A stretch of 64,000 nt of DNA from Callorhinus ursinus (taxonomy: Eukaryota; Chordata; Mammalia; Carnivora; Otariidae), in contig NW_020312785.1 in NCBI RefSeq assembly GCF_003265705.1, positions 16,213,066 through 16,277,065 of the forward strand, read 5' to 3'. The notes under the pieces were generated by a model. It was not told the DNA's origin. It did no database searches and saw nothing but the letters and a program-made list of their open reading frames with translations. Both the position numbers and the translations under genes were made by a program. Position 1 is the stretch's first letter. Every line of letters begins with the position of its first letter. This document shows positions 33,501-45,170 of this stretch, in pieces.

Positions 33501-33942
33501 CAGTTGTTCCCTCCTACCTGCCATTTCACTTTCCATGGCTTCAGTTGCCCATGGTCAACTGTGGTCCAGAAGTAGCTGATCCTGCTTCTGATATATTATC
33601 CGAATGCTACATCACAATGCTTATGTCATTCACCTCACTTCCTCTCATCATGTAAGCATTTTGTTATCTCACTTCATCACAAGAAGAAGGATGAGTACAG
33701 TACAATAAGATATTTAGAAAGAGACACTATATTTACATAACTTTTATTACAGGATATTGTTATAATTGTATTTTTTCATTAGTTGTTCATCTCTCTTTGT
33801 GCTTAATTTATAAATTAAACTTTATCACAGGTATGTATGTCTAGGAAAAAACATGACATACACAGGGTACTGTACTATCCATGGTTTCCAGCATCCACTG
33901 GGGTCCTAGAACCTATCCCTCACAGATAAGGGAGAAATACTG
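33501..33942 (-). mobile_element. Non-autonomous Tigger-type DNA transposon
   Basis: Begins CAGTTGTTCCCTCCTACC after TA and ends GATAAGGGAGAAATACTG, giving inverted ends of the Tigger 'CAGTAGTCCCCCCTTATC' type. Internal blocks (TTTATAAATTAAACTTTATC, TCACTTCATCACAAGAAG) match, in reverse, the copy at 52070-52535. No transposase frame is present. Confidence 0.8.
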
Positions 33943-35389
33943 CAGTAGAGACATGTTCATGGTATTTAGGCAGGAGAAATGACGAGGTGAAAGGTATAAA
34001 GGAATAAGAAAGGAGAGGCATATTAAGAAATGTCACTTGGATTAAGTTTTCAACATTTGAAAACTTTTGTCTATTTTCATATTTTTATAACTAGAATTTT
34101 TTAAGTATTGTATTTGTTTCTTGAACTATGACGATAACACCATTCTGTGATTGAAACAAATTGTCACAGCTTCAGGAGCATATATGCCTTTTATTCCAGG
34201 TGATTGCTTGGAGATGCTAAGACCTGAGCCTTTGGGGAGGTTTATTCATCTCTAGTCACAAATATTAAATCCCTGTTGAGTGTTTAGATCCTTAAATCTT
34301 GGCTTACTTGGTGGAAGGCCCAATAACTGAGTTTCCATAAAAAGTGCCTGAAGGGTGAAACAAATTGAAGTCAAAGATTTATCTTTTATCTGAGAAATGA
34401 AAAGGCATAATTTATTTAAGTGGAAATCACATGACACAACTATTTTAATGATCATTTTCTTATTAAATAAGGTTTGTTTTTTCAACAAGTCTTCTAGCCT
34501 GTCTCTTGATTTTGATTTACTAATCTATAAATAGAGACGACATCCTTTTATGAATTGTATTTCTCAGATTTGTGTTAAAGTTTTTAAATTTTTAATGCCA
34601 TTTCTTTTGTTGGGGAGCATTTTGGGATGCTGTTATTGAACATCTGTTAAAGAATTATGTGAGCTAGAATGGCATTCTAGAATACTGTTTTAAGCTGTCA
34701 TCAGTTGCCAGTTCATTGCAATATTAACTATAGAAATATATATCTCAAATGAATTGATAAAATATATTTATTTAAATATTTTTATCCTCTGTTATCATAA
34801 AACAGGTGTAATTAGTCTGGATGGCTTTCCCAAGTTTGTGCAAATTATCCTTCGTCTTTTCTTAAGTCTGGTAGGATACAAACCCTTTTTATGGTTGCCA
34901 GTAAAAATACTAGGACAGAGAAAATGGAGAATAAAACACTAGTTAGTACTTATTGGGTGTTCTGTATATTTAATTGGTACCCTTAACAATTTAATCTTAA
35001 CAACTGTTCATGGTTTGCGTAAGACATGTGGATGTAGATGTAGAGTTCCTTTGTTGGTAGAACTTCTACTGTACAACTTTCTCTTGATTTTCCACAGCCT
35101 TGATTCCCACAAAGTTGATAATGTCAATAATCACAATAATAATAAGAGGTGCATGCTTATAAACTACAATGAAAATATAATCAAATCATATAGTTTCTGG
35201 TAAATAATTATTTTATTTTGTGATAAGCATAATAGGATGTTAAGGAATCAAAGAATATGTATGTTAAAACTTGCACTTGGTTAACAGATGTTTTAATACT
35301 AACAGTAATGTTTTGAAGATCAAATATAGCCCCAAAATATAAATAATTGCTATTAATAATAATGGGATATTGTATTTACAGTAAGGGAT
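33943..35389. other. AT-rich non-coding, unassigned
   Basis: Frames of 60-78 codons occur at 34252-34488 (minus), 34754-34942 and 35015-35203. None is recognisable. Confidence 0.45.
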
Positions 35390-35730
35390 TGCTATAAACT
35401 GAATGCTTGAATCTCCCCAGAATTCACATGTTGAAATCTAATCCCCAGTGGGATGAGTTTGGAGGTGGGGCTTTTAAGAGGTAATTAGGTCCTAAGTAAT
35501 GTCCTTACAAAAGAGGCCTCAGAGACTTCTGTCTCCCCTTCTGTCATGTGAGGACACAGCAAAAAGACACTGTCTATGAATCAGGAAGCAGGCCCTTATC
35601 ATTTGCCAAATCTGTAGCTGCCTCGATCTTGGATTTTCCAGCCTCCCGAACTGTGAGAGAGAAATTTCTGTGGTTTATAAGCTACCCAGTCTGTGGTATT
35701 TTGTTATAACAGTACAAATGGGCTGAGATA
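35390..35730 (+). mobile_element. MLT1-type MaLR solo LTR
   Basis: TGCTATAAACTGAATGCTTG, TTCACATGTTGAAATCTAAT, CCATGTGAGGACAC-like and GAAGCAGGCCCTTATC blocks, CAGCCTCCCGAACTGTGAGA, TAAGCTACCCAGTCTGTGGT, GTATTTTGTTATAACAG. These are in the order of an MLT1 LTR, including its polyadenylation region. No internal sequence next to it. Confidence 0.88.
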
Positions 35731-37040
35731 AAAGGAAGCATATGTTCCAGAGTCATGCCTTCTTTTTTTTTTTTAACAAAATTAATAATCCAAAAATTAC
35801 TACTCACAAAGATAGCAAATATCTTCAGATCCTAAAGCAGAGAAGTCTTAAATCCTTATCACCCCACTTAGTAATACTCAATAATACTAGAACAGCCTTA
35901 AAACTAAAGAGGCCTATAGAAATTCCAAACTCAGGGATAGCGAGTTCTCTGAGCCATAATCTAAATTCTCCATTTCCATGCAACAACAAACAAAAATATT
36001 CCAGTGAAAGAGCAAATTACAAACATACTTTAAATTATCCTTGGAATATTGGTCAACCCATTCTGTTTATTTACATCACTTGTATTCTTCATGCACACCA
36101 GTATTTCAACATCCCAAGCTAAACAATACATTCAGATTTAATCACATTTGAATATTAAAAAAAATTCTCTAATATAGTCTCCCAAACTCAATCAAAATAT
36201 CCATCATGAAATTAGCCTAATTTGCTCTACTATTCAAATGTATAGGTAATGTTATTAGGTTCAAATAGCTGTTTATAATAAATTCATAATGTGTTATTTC
36301 TCTTATGGGAGATATTGACAATAAATAATCAATATCAAGCTATCTTTCTTAAGAAATGTTAAAGAAATATAGAACAGATGCATCTAAATCTTTCTAATGC
36401 AAGACTTTTTCTAAATTAAAATAGACATAGGAACACTGTTAAAAAATAGTTTTCAGTAACAGTTTTAAAAAAGAAGCACAATTAGATTACTCCAGCAATG
36501 TTTCTTCTTATTAGCCAAGAGGTCTACCCACCCTATTTTATTTTATTTTGTTCTTAAACTTAATACATTTATACTTATACTTACTTACACATTTGGTATA
36601 ATTATGTCATTTCAAAATTTCCCTTTAACGAATATGGCATATAATCACATAGATTTGACCAAAAGCTTTATATATTTCTTAACCATACTTAACTAGGGTA
36701 GAAAAAATATATTTTCATTTTTAATAAAAAATATAATTATATTGAAGCATATTCTTCTCAATGTACTATCCCAAGGAGTATGATTATATACTGGTTGTAA
36801 ACCTGTGGAGGACTTCCGGGGGCTGAATTAATTTATGTAAATTAGGAGATGGGAAAAAAAATTAACACTCTCCTGGATAGTCTGTAATGGCACAGGAAAA
36901 AGAAAATGTGATGAGATTGAGATATCTGACATTTTGCCCTCTATTGTGGAAACTCCAAGATCCCCTTTCTGCTGGTAAGACCAGCGATGTCTGGGATTGT
37001 GGCTGTTCTGTTAGCCTGATTCCTTGAGTGACTATCAAGG
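35731..37040. other. AT-rich non-coding, unassigned
   Basis: A 126-codon frame at 35742-36122 starts in a poly-T run and has no recognisable domain, so I do not call it. Nothing else recognised. Confidence 0.45.
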
Positions 37041-37240
37041 GTAGGGTTGTCGGATAAAATGCCAAATGCCTAGTAAAATTTGATTTCCAGATAACAACAA
37101 AGTTAGTAGAAGTATATCCTATACTTACACTATTTGGGGACATTTATTGCATGGGATGTATTTATACTAGAGAAGTATTCATTGTTCATCTGAAATTCAA
37201 ATCTGAGTATCTTTTATTTTTATTTGCTAAATCTGGCCAC
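37041..37240. mobile_element. Palindromic MER53-like DNA element
   Basis: Starts GTAGGGTTGTCGGATAAAAT and ends TTTATTTGCTAAATCTGGCC. The two halves are approximate reverse complements around about 37135-37150 (TTTGATTTCCAGATAACAAC against GTTCATCTGAAATTCAAAT). This long-palindrome plan fits MER53. The minus frame at 36862-37143 is incidental. Confidence 0.75.
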
Positions 37241-38739
37241 ATTAGTGAAGCCTCCCTGAAAATACATAACAAGACATGTAGAATGAACAAAAAAATAAAC
37301 TTACTTATTTAAATCATGAGATTATTACAGTAAAGCCTAACTAATTTAGACTAATACGTCTGCTTGAAGTCAAACATCTATTTGTGCCAGAAAAGAGATA
37401 ATTATATTCAATTAGGTTGTAAGATATTTAGATATACAATTTATATAGAAACAAATACAGATACAGATACACGGATTATAGGGTATTTGAATTTATATCT
37501 TGAGCCTTAAATTACAAGGTCCAATTTTATTTCATAGTTAACAGAATTATCCTAATTTATGTCTATATAACATTTAACTTTCCCAACAGAATAACAAAAA
37601 ATTAAGCATTGTTGTTTAATTCTTAATTCTTTACCATATGCAAATTTCAGCTTATCACGTTATGCAACTCTGAAATTTATATTTCTAACATTGACTATGC
37701 ATTGACAAACATTTTTCTAAATCAACATTATACTAAGTCACTGACAAATGGCCATCTGGTAAAAAACTCAGTGCAGTGTAGCCAAATTTGAAGAAAACCT
37801 ACCAAATGAAAAGCAATGCTGGAGATACCTACATAATTATTTTGAAAGCCTACAAAGAGACAGATGTTGAATGCCTAGAATAATTTTTTTGCATCTTACT
37901 GAATCTTACTGTGTTTGGATATTCACTTTTTCTATATAACCACAGGGAATCATTTCTTAAAAAGGTAAAAGAAGAATGAAAGAGTAGTTTAAAAGATAAC
38001 ACTTTTGTATACTCTGCATGCTTTTGCTTTTCGTTTTCACATGAGGGTAATAAGTATGCATCTTTGAAATTGTATCTAGGCAGGATATTTAAAATTAGTT
38101 CATTTTAAACTCAGAAAAATTCCATTTGAATAAAAGGCAAATACAGTTTTCAGGTAGCATATACATAGGCTTACATACCAGCTTTGAAATATATCTCATA
38201 GCAACTGGGACTGGCACTGACTGATAAAATAGAAAATCTTACCTCCAACTTGAGAAAAATGCTTACTACTCCACAGGTTTTCAACATTGCTTTAAAAACA
38301 ATTGTAATAGTTGATCAAAGAGGGAAAAAAGAAACAGAGTTGAGCACTAGGAAATAAAGAAAACCATACAGTATAAAGTCTTCAAAAATAGCTATGCAGC
38401 TAATATAAATTTTTTTCTTTACAAGATACAGACTAAAATTTTATAACAGGGCATCTGTAAACACTCATATTGCTCAGAAAGCAAGGAAGATTTAAAATTA
38501 AATCAGCAATATTTTTGCTCTTTTTTGGGAAAATTTATCATTGTAAATTCATTTTTTCAAATTCAAAAGTATTTTAAGTTGTAATAACGGGTTCAACAAA
38601 ATTGTTGTACTGCATGCTAGCCACAGTTTTAAGTGTGGGTTTTGAAACAGCTAAGTAACAAAAATATAATACTTTATATAGTTTTCATTCTAGTGTAAGA
38701 ATATAGAAAATAAAATAAATAAAACATTATATGACAGAT
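37241..38739. other. AT-rich non-coding, unassigned
   Basis: Contains, at 37293-37319, the first copy of a 27-bp exact repeat also found at 39112-39138. Nothing else recognised. Confidence 0.45.
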
Positions 38740-39690
38740 GGTAGTCATTGCTAAGGAAAAATGTAGAGTAGGAAGACAGGCAATATTGAAGTGGGAATGG
38801 TTCTTATGGAGACAGTGACCAAAGGACTGAAGAATGTGAACAGGAGAGTCATGGTGAGGACATAGACAATAAATAAGACCCTGAAGTGGAAGGCAAAGAT
38901 TAGAAACAGTTAGGAGTCTCAGAAAATACAGCTGAAAGTTAATAATGACCAGGATCAGGATGATAGCAGTGGGGCAGAGAAAGGCAACTGAATTCAGAAA
39001 ATACTTTAGTATATCTAGATAGGACCAATATATTTACTGACACTTTGGATATAGTATGTGAGAGGAGAAATGAGGTCAAGAATTCCAAGGTTTTTCCATG
39101 AGTAAATGAGTAAATAAACTTACTTATTTAAATCATGACATGAAATTGTCATCCTTAACTGAAAAGAAAACCAAGCAAAAGCAGGTTTGGAGTGGGAATA
39201 GTGCAGATTAGGAGTTCACTGTTGGACATGAGAATTTTGAGTTGCAAATTGGACATCTAAGTGAAGGTCTGTAGTAGGAATTTGAATATACACCTCTGAA
39301 ATTTAGAGAAAGGGGAGTGGCCTGAAGTTACAAATTTGAGAGTCATTAACATGTGGATGGCAACTAAAGCCATCAAGTGGTATGAAACACCAGAAGATAG
39401 AGTTCTGATGGAGAAAAAAGCAAGTAGAAGAACAAAGCCTGGTCAAAAATCAGAGGATTGAGAAATGATGAGGAAACAGAGAAAGATAAAAAGGAATAAT
39501 GTAAGAAGTAGAAGGAAAACCAAGAAGTACGGGATTCAAGAAGACATCAGAAAATAGTGTTTCAAGGATGAAGGAATATTAACTGTGACAAAAACTGCTG
39601 AACGGTCAATTGAGATGAGGACTAGAATTTGTCATCTTCCTGACCAAACTGACAAACTGAAAAATAAGGAGAAGAAATAGAAATCCATAC
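38740..39690 (-). mobile_element. L2 LINE, antisense, about 0.9 kb
   Basis: Purine-rich strand with L2 antisense blocks in order: ATTCCAAGGTTTTTCCATGA, GCAGGTTTGGAGTGGGAATA, GACATGAGAATTTTGAGTTG, TTTGAGAGTCATTAACATGT, AAAACCAAGAAGTACG, GTCAATTGAGATGAGGACTA. Heavily decayed. Interrupted near 39112-39138 by a 27-bp segment that also occurs at 37293-37319. Confidence 0.75.
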
Positions 39691-40389
39691 CAGGGCTTTT
39701 TTCAAGTTTTTGAGTTGCTAATCTCTGTAATTCCCTAGAAGAAGGCAATTATTTTTATTGACTATATTTTTAGGGGAAGGAAATTTAATGGGCTTTATTT
39801 GTTTTTGTTTTTGGTGGGTTTTTTTTTCACCATAAAATCCACACTACAAATGTCTGGGAACCACTGTGAGCAGTTTATCCCATTGCAAGATTATCCGTTT
39901 CAAATACTCTCCAGATTGGAGGGAATATCATGGGATTATTTTAGTTTTAGGTACCCCTGGGCTCACCATGAAGCAGATATGGATAACATACCAATTATTA
40001 TTTACATCCTCACTAGCAGATGGGGGCCCCCTAGAATCCATCATAATAAAGAACTGCTGTTCTAAAGATCACTGCATGTCCGAGTGTTTTCTTTTATGGA
40101 AGCACACTTAGAAAATTGTTTCAGTTTCTTATAGGAAGACTACAGAAACATTCTGAGTATCTACATTGAAAAAACCCTTCCTCTGTGATAGTCTCTTGGA
40201 CTGTGAACAGACTCAGGTTGGGAGTTAATTGACAAATTAGGAGTATATTTTATAGTAGAATGAGTAAGCATCTATTCATTCTTGTTACTTTCACTATTAT
40301 ATTATATATAACCATTTCTTACTAGGAGCAGGGAAAGAATGTTCATGGGAACAATCCAGCAAGGATCTTTGAGCATACCTTCTTAGTAT
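39691..40389. other. Non-coding, unassigned
   Basis: Overlapping frames at 39799-40111 have no recognisable features. The part at 39850-40060 may be an old repeat. Confidence 0.35.
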
Positions 40390-40575
40390 TGAATAGTGTG
40401 CACCATAAAAGAAATTCATTCTTATACAATCTAATCATGGAAATGGTAACCTTTCACTTCTGCTGTGATATATTGACCAGAATCCAACTACTAGCCTGAG
40501 TCCACACTCAAGAAGGGATTACAAAAGGCATTAATACTAGGAGTTGGAGATCAATGGAGGACATCATATGTGTTT
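40390..40575. mobile_element. Ancient LTR-like relic
   Basis: TTTCACTTCTGCTGTGATAT, GACCAGAATCCAACTACTAG, GAGTCCACACTCAAGAAGGG, ATTACAAAAGGCATTAATAC and TGGAGATCAATGGAGGACAT follow a common old mammalian repeat pattern. Family name uncertain. Confidence 0.4.
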
Positions 40576-40757
40576 GTTTAGGACACAAAGGGACATATGT
40601 ACATGTATGAAATTAGTGTCATTTAAAGTGTGGGAAGCTATGTTTTTTACATTTAATTTACGTATAATCTTATTAAAAGATTATAATTGACTACTATTTA
40701 GTTGCCTTAAGAAACATGATTGTATTTTTAAAAGGAGTGAGGAAATTAAAATTAGTT

Positions 40758-40863
40758 GCTCAGCTCCGCGCTGAGCATGGAGCCTGCTTAAGATTCTCTC
40801 TCTCCCTTTGCTCCTCCCCTGTTCATGCTCTCTGTTTCTCTAAAAAAAAAAAAAAAAAAAAAA
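40758..40863 (+). mobile_element. 3' half of a CAN-SINE (split)
   Basis: GCTCCGCGCTGAGCATGGAG, CCTGCTTAAGATTCTCTCTC, then CT-rich sequence and a pure A22 run. It is the older 'GCTTAAGATTCTC' subfamily. The missing 5' half lies in opposite orientation at 40972-41040. Confidence 0.9.
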
Positions 40864-40971
40864 ATTAAATATCTATCCTCTCTACATTTGTTGACAGGCT
40901 GAAAACTAGTTATCACTTCTCATAATGGGTGTATGAAAGACAAATAAATACAAGAAAATAAAATATAAAAA

Positions 40972-41040
40972 GCAGGGCTCAATTTCACCACCCTGAGATC
41001 ATGACCTGATCTGAAATCAAGAGTCAGACACTTAACTGAT
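40972..41040 (-). mobile_element. 5' half of the same CAN-SINE, inverted
   Basis: GCAGGGCTCAATTTCACCAC, GAGATCATGACCTGATCTGA and GAGTCAGACACTTAACTGAT are the antisense of the SINE 5' half without its first ~20 bases. It ends in SINE order exactly where the fragment at 40758 begins. Confidence 0.85.
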
Positions 41041-41764
41041 AAAATAAAAGAAAATTGAATTCAAGAATCTTATTATATATTTGAGTCCATTTTAAGTGAC
41101 CCTCAATGCAGAGCACTGATAAAGTTTTGATTTAGGGAGAAGAAAGGAAAAGGTAAATAAGGAAGAAGAAAAGAAGAAAATAGGAGAGATTAAATAATTC
41201 ATTTGTGATTGATTCAGAGACCACCTAAGAAAAGAGTTCTCTTACCATTTTGGCACAGTAAACAGAAGAGTTGAAAGAATAATGAGGTAATTTTAGAGCA
41301 TTTTATTTTCCTGCCAATTTTTTTATATGACAATACTAACGTGGATATGAATTTTTCATATAAAAGGATATTAAAATGAAAATTATCTTTGGGGAAAATA
41401 TTTAGTGGTTTGAAGCAAAATATTGGTGAAAATGAGAATATCAGACTGACAAAGCCTCAGGAACTATTCATATAGATTTTGATAATTGTTTTGATTTCTT
41501 TAAAGAAATTTTGCAAAGCACTGTCTAAAAGACATTAAATTAAGCAGAAAAAGACATTCATCATTCAGAACATATGAAATACAAATTGGAAACATATTAG
41601 GTTGTCTCCTTAATTGAAAGTAAAAGCACATTCATTGGATATTTCAGTTGAAATAAAACTTTTTATAACTCCTATTTAAATATATAATATAGCTAAAGAA
41701 CCAATTCAACTAGAATAAAAATGACAATAACCTTATTTTGTTCCTCTGACAAGAGAATCTTAAA
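41041..41764. other. AT-rich non-coding, unassigned
   Basis: Nothing recognised. Confidence 0.5.
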
Positions 41765-42328
41765 GGAAATTTGCAAGTGGCATATTTGATAAAGGGTTAG
41801 TACCCCAAATCTACAAAGAACTTATAAAACTCAACACCCAAAAAACAAATAACCCAGTTAAGAAATGGGCAGAAGACATGAATAGACACTTTTCCAAAGA
41901 AGACATCCATATGGCTAACAGACACATGAAAAGACGCTCAACATCACTCATCATCAGGGAAATACAAATCAAAACCACAATGAGATACCACCTCACATCT
42001 GTCAGAATGGCTAATATTAAGACAGAAACAAAAGGTGTTGGAGAGGATTCGGAGAAAGGGGAACTTCTTGCAACGTTAGCAGGAATGCAAACTGGTACAG
42101 CCACTCTGGGGAACTGGAGAACAGTATGGAGATTCCTCAAAAAGTTAAAAATAGAACTACCCTATGATCCAGGATTTGCAGGACTAGGTATTTACTCAAA
42201 GACTACAAAAATACAGACTGGAACGAATACATGCATCCCAATGTTTATAGCAGCACTATCACTGGTAGCCAAACTATGGAGAGAGCCCAAATGTCCATTG
42301 ATGGATGAGTGGATAAAGAAGATGTGAT

Positions 42329-42382
<54 letters not shown>

Positions 42383-42786
42383 TATTATTTAGCCATCAAA
42401 AAGAATTAAATTTTGCCATTTGCAACCACATGGATGGAGCTAAAGTGTAATATGCTAAGTGAAATAAGTCAGAGAAAGACAAATACCATATGATCTCACT
42501 CATATGTGGAATGTATGAAAGAGAATAGATGAACATATGGGAAAGGGGAAAAGAAAAACAAAAGAAGAGAGGGGAAACAAGCCATAAATGATTCTTAATG
42601 ATAAAGAACAAACTGAGGGTTGATGGAGGGATGTGGGTGGGGGATGGACTAGATGGACGATGGATATTAAATAGGGCATTTGTTATGAGTACTGGGTGTT
42701 GTATGTAAGTGATGAATCACTGAATTCTATTCCAGAAACCAATATTGCACTGTATGTTAACTACCGAAAATTTAAATTAAAAATAA
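41765..42786 (+). mobile_element. L1 3' end with ORF2 C-terminal relic
   Basis: From GGGTTAGTACCCCAAATCTA it reads as ORF2 C-terminal sequence, with an open stretch at 41878-42327. The Cys/His cluster seen at 16326-16379 is degraded here. After a CA microsatellite come the ORF2 end, the G-rich 3' UTR (about 42620-42650) and an A-rich end. The opposite-strand frames at 41811-42140 and 42396-42611 are shadows. No clear target duplication found. Confidence 0.92.
42333..42378. repeat. (AC)23 microsatellite within the L1
   Basis: A pure 46-bp AC run placed where other L1 copies here have TATATATACA before AATGGAATATT. Confidence 0.97.
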
Positions 42787-42790
42787 TAAA

Positions 42791-42826
42791 TGAATGAATG
42801 AATGAATGAATGAATGAATGAATGAA
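42791..42826. repeat. (TGAA)9 microsatellite at the L1 tail
   Basis: Nine uninterrupted TGAA units directly after the L1's A-rich end. Confidence 0.97.
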
Positions 42827-43206
42827 TAAAATAGAAAATTTTAAAACTCAGGAATGGGCAAAAAACTAGAACAGAAATGTCCTGTTTGGTCCACTTTTCT
42901 GTGATCAATAATTTGAAATATTAGGTAATCATAATAGCATTCAAAATCCAATCAAATGTTAGATTGTATCATTTTTTCGAGATTGATGTATATTGCTTAG
43001 TAAGACATTAAGATGAAATAACTTTTTAATGTTTTGTTTGCCTTTTCTCTACACTATCAATAGCCTAAAACCCAGGCAAAAGTAGAAAGTATTTGAGGCT
43101 GCCTTCTAAAATACTTCTAGAAGCAGAGGTGGCACAGGAATAGCAGGATTAAAGAGAGGGTAGCTTTGTTTCATACTGGGACATCCCTAATGAGATGAAG
43201 GCAAAG
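42827..43206. other. Non-coding, unassigned
   Basis: Nothing recognised. Confidence 0.5.
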
Positions 43207-43221
43207 TGGATAGGTGAAATT

Positions 43222-43415
43222 TTTTTTTTTAAAGATTTTATTTATTTGACAGAGAGAGACACAGTGAGAGAGGAAACACAAGCAGGGAGAGTGGGAGAGG
43301 GAGAAGCAGGCTTCCCGCCAAAAAGGGAGCCCAATGTGGGGCTCGATCCCAGTACCCTGTGATCATGACCTGAGCCGAAGGCAGATGTTTAACAACTGAG
43401 CCACCCAGGCGCCCC
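43222..43415 (-). mobile_element. CAN-SINE, antisense, 15-bp target duplication
   Basis: Poly-T, AAAGATTTTATTTATTTGAC, GA-rich body, GGGGCTCGATCCCAG, ending GAGCCACCCAGGCGCCCC. TGGATAGGTGAAATT is repeated exactly at 43207-43221 and 43416-43430. Confidence 0.97.
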
Positions 43416-43430
43416 TGGATAGGTGAAATT

Positions 43431-44115
43431 ATAGCTGGGGGAGGGTTATAAATCTTGAGAGGTAGACTTGTGGAACAGGTAATGGTTTAGTGATATAATC
43501 TATGTGAGAGTAAATTACCAAAACAGTTATCATTTGGGCAAAGTTCAAGGTTACAAAGAGAAACAATAGGACTATTGAGCAAACTAAATTTCAAATACTA
43601 TATTTGCAGTCATAAATTCTGTTTAACAGAGCACAGTCTGCAAGGTCATAACAAAGTCATAGTGAGGGATTTGACATATATGACTAGAATTTCATTAAAA
43701 AACGATATAGAAGACTTGACAATGCAATTAACAAATTGCTCACATGTATGTGTTTATGTTCTCATATATGTAAAATCCTGTTCTCCAAAATCTTGTTCTT
43801 GAAAACTCATTGGTTTTTAAGCACACATTGAAAAAAGTATAAAAACTGACTATATACCAGAGCAATATAAGGACTCTCCAAATACCAATAAATTGATATA
43901 ACACACACCACATTCCTTACCACAAAGCAATAAAATTATAAATCAGAACATAACTGTAAATCAAAATCTTCCATTCATTGGAAATTAAAATTGAAAAGAA
44001 ATAGTTTTAGAAGGTATTCATGAATCAAAGAAAAGATATTTATATGAAAATATGAAATGCAAAAATAAAACATATCAATACTTATAAGTTCAGCAATTAT
44101 GAGAGTCATAATGAA
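43431..44115. other. AT-rich non-coding, unassigned
   Basis: A 75-codon frame at 43575-43802 is unsupported. Around 43840-44100 the sequence weakly recalls degraded L1, but not enough to call. Confidence 0.4.
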
Positions 44116-44125
44116 AGAGAATTAT

Positions 44126-44325
44126 TATTTATTTATTTATATTTATCTTAGAATGTGTATGTGTGCACACACGAGCCAGAGGAGGGGCAGAGGGGGAGGG
44201 ACAGAGATACTCCCAAACAGACTCTGCCCTGAGCATGGAACCCCATGCGTGGCTCAATCTCTCAATCCATGACCTGAGCTGAAATCAAGAGTCCAGTGCT
44301 TAACTACTGAGCCACCCAGGCAGCC
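44126..44325 (-). mobile_element. CAN-SINE, antisense, diverged
   Basis: TTATTTATTTATATTTATCT, GAGGGGCAGAGGGGGAGGG, CCTGAGCATGGAACCCCATG, ending GAGCCACCCAGGCAGCC. AGAGAATTAT (44116-44125) and AGAGAGTTAT (44326-44335) give a 10-bp target duplication with one change. Confidence 0.93.
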
Positions 44326-44689
44326 AGAGAGTTATAATTTAAATGCATACACTAAATATAAGACTTTGAAAATTAGATATTTTACATTACATCAAAATAA
44401 GACCATTTCAAAATTAATGTGCTAATTTAGAAAAAAATGACAGGATAAACACAGATGAAGTAGAAAAAATAAATAATACAAATAAGAGTAGAAATACATG
44501 AAAAAGGGCTAAAAAATTAAAACCTTTGATTAAATTAAAACCTGGCTATGTACAAATACAAAGTAGGAAGCGAAGTAATTTACCTTCCAAAAGTGTCCTT
44601 GGAACAAAAAAAATTCTGTAACAATACCAAATGTCCAGGAAGGAATCCCTGGGAAAATGACATAAAGTAAGCACCCTTTCCTTCATTAA

Positions 44690-44810
44690 TCACAATTGTG
44701 AAAGCAGGAATGTTTTGTGTCCTCATGATTCTGTACTCAAAACTTAACACAGTTCCTGGCACATACCAAGCTTTCAATAAAATTAGTTGTTAAATTAATA
44801 AATTACGTAG
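44690..44810 (+). mobile_element. L2/MIR-type 3' end
   Basis: CACAGTTCCTGGCACATACC, AAGCTTTCAATAAAATTAG, TTGTTAAATTAATAAAT follow the conserved 'CAGTGCCTGGCACA ... CAATAAAT' end of L2 and MIR elements. Confidence 0.55.
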
Positions 44811-45011
44811 GAGTCCAGTAGAACACAAGAGAAGAAAACTGGGGTAGTGTTATTAATATTTGTTTTCCACAGAGAGGATAAATAGTGCTTTTAATTTTAC
44901 CTTCAAGGAAAATAAAGTTATATCTTTAAGTTTGTCTTTAATTTAATTATAACCCAGTTTTCAAGGGTCTCTTGACCTCAATTATAACAATCTTTTAAAA
45001 TAAGAAAGGAT

Positions 45012-45155
45012 GGGGTGCCTATGTGGCTCAGTCGATTAAGTGTCGAGGCCCAGGTCCTGCTCCCTGCTCAGTGGGGAGCCTGTTTCTCCCTGTCTCATTG
45101 CCCCGCCCCCTGCTCATTCTCTCTCTCTCTCTCAAATAAATAAAAAATCTTTAAA
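45012..45155 (+). mobile_element. Internally deleted CAN-SINE, 15-bp target duplication
   Basis: Head GGGGTGCCTATGTGGCTCAG and GATTAAGTGTC, then directly AGGCCCAGGTCCTGCTCCCT. About 40-50 bp of the middle, including the B-box region, is missing. CT repeat and AAATAAATAAAAAATC tail. AAAATAAGAAAGGAT at 44997-45011 and 45156-45170 is exact. Confidence 0.94.
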
Positions 45156-45170
45156 AAAATAAGAAAGGAT

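Noticed and set aside
35742..36122. 126-codon frame starting with a Phe run
   Set aside because: It opens in a poly-T stretch next to an MLT1 LTR and has random-looking, Asn/Lys/Ser-rich composition.
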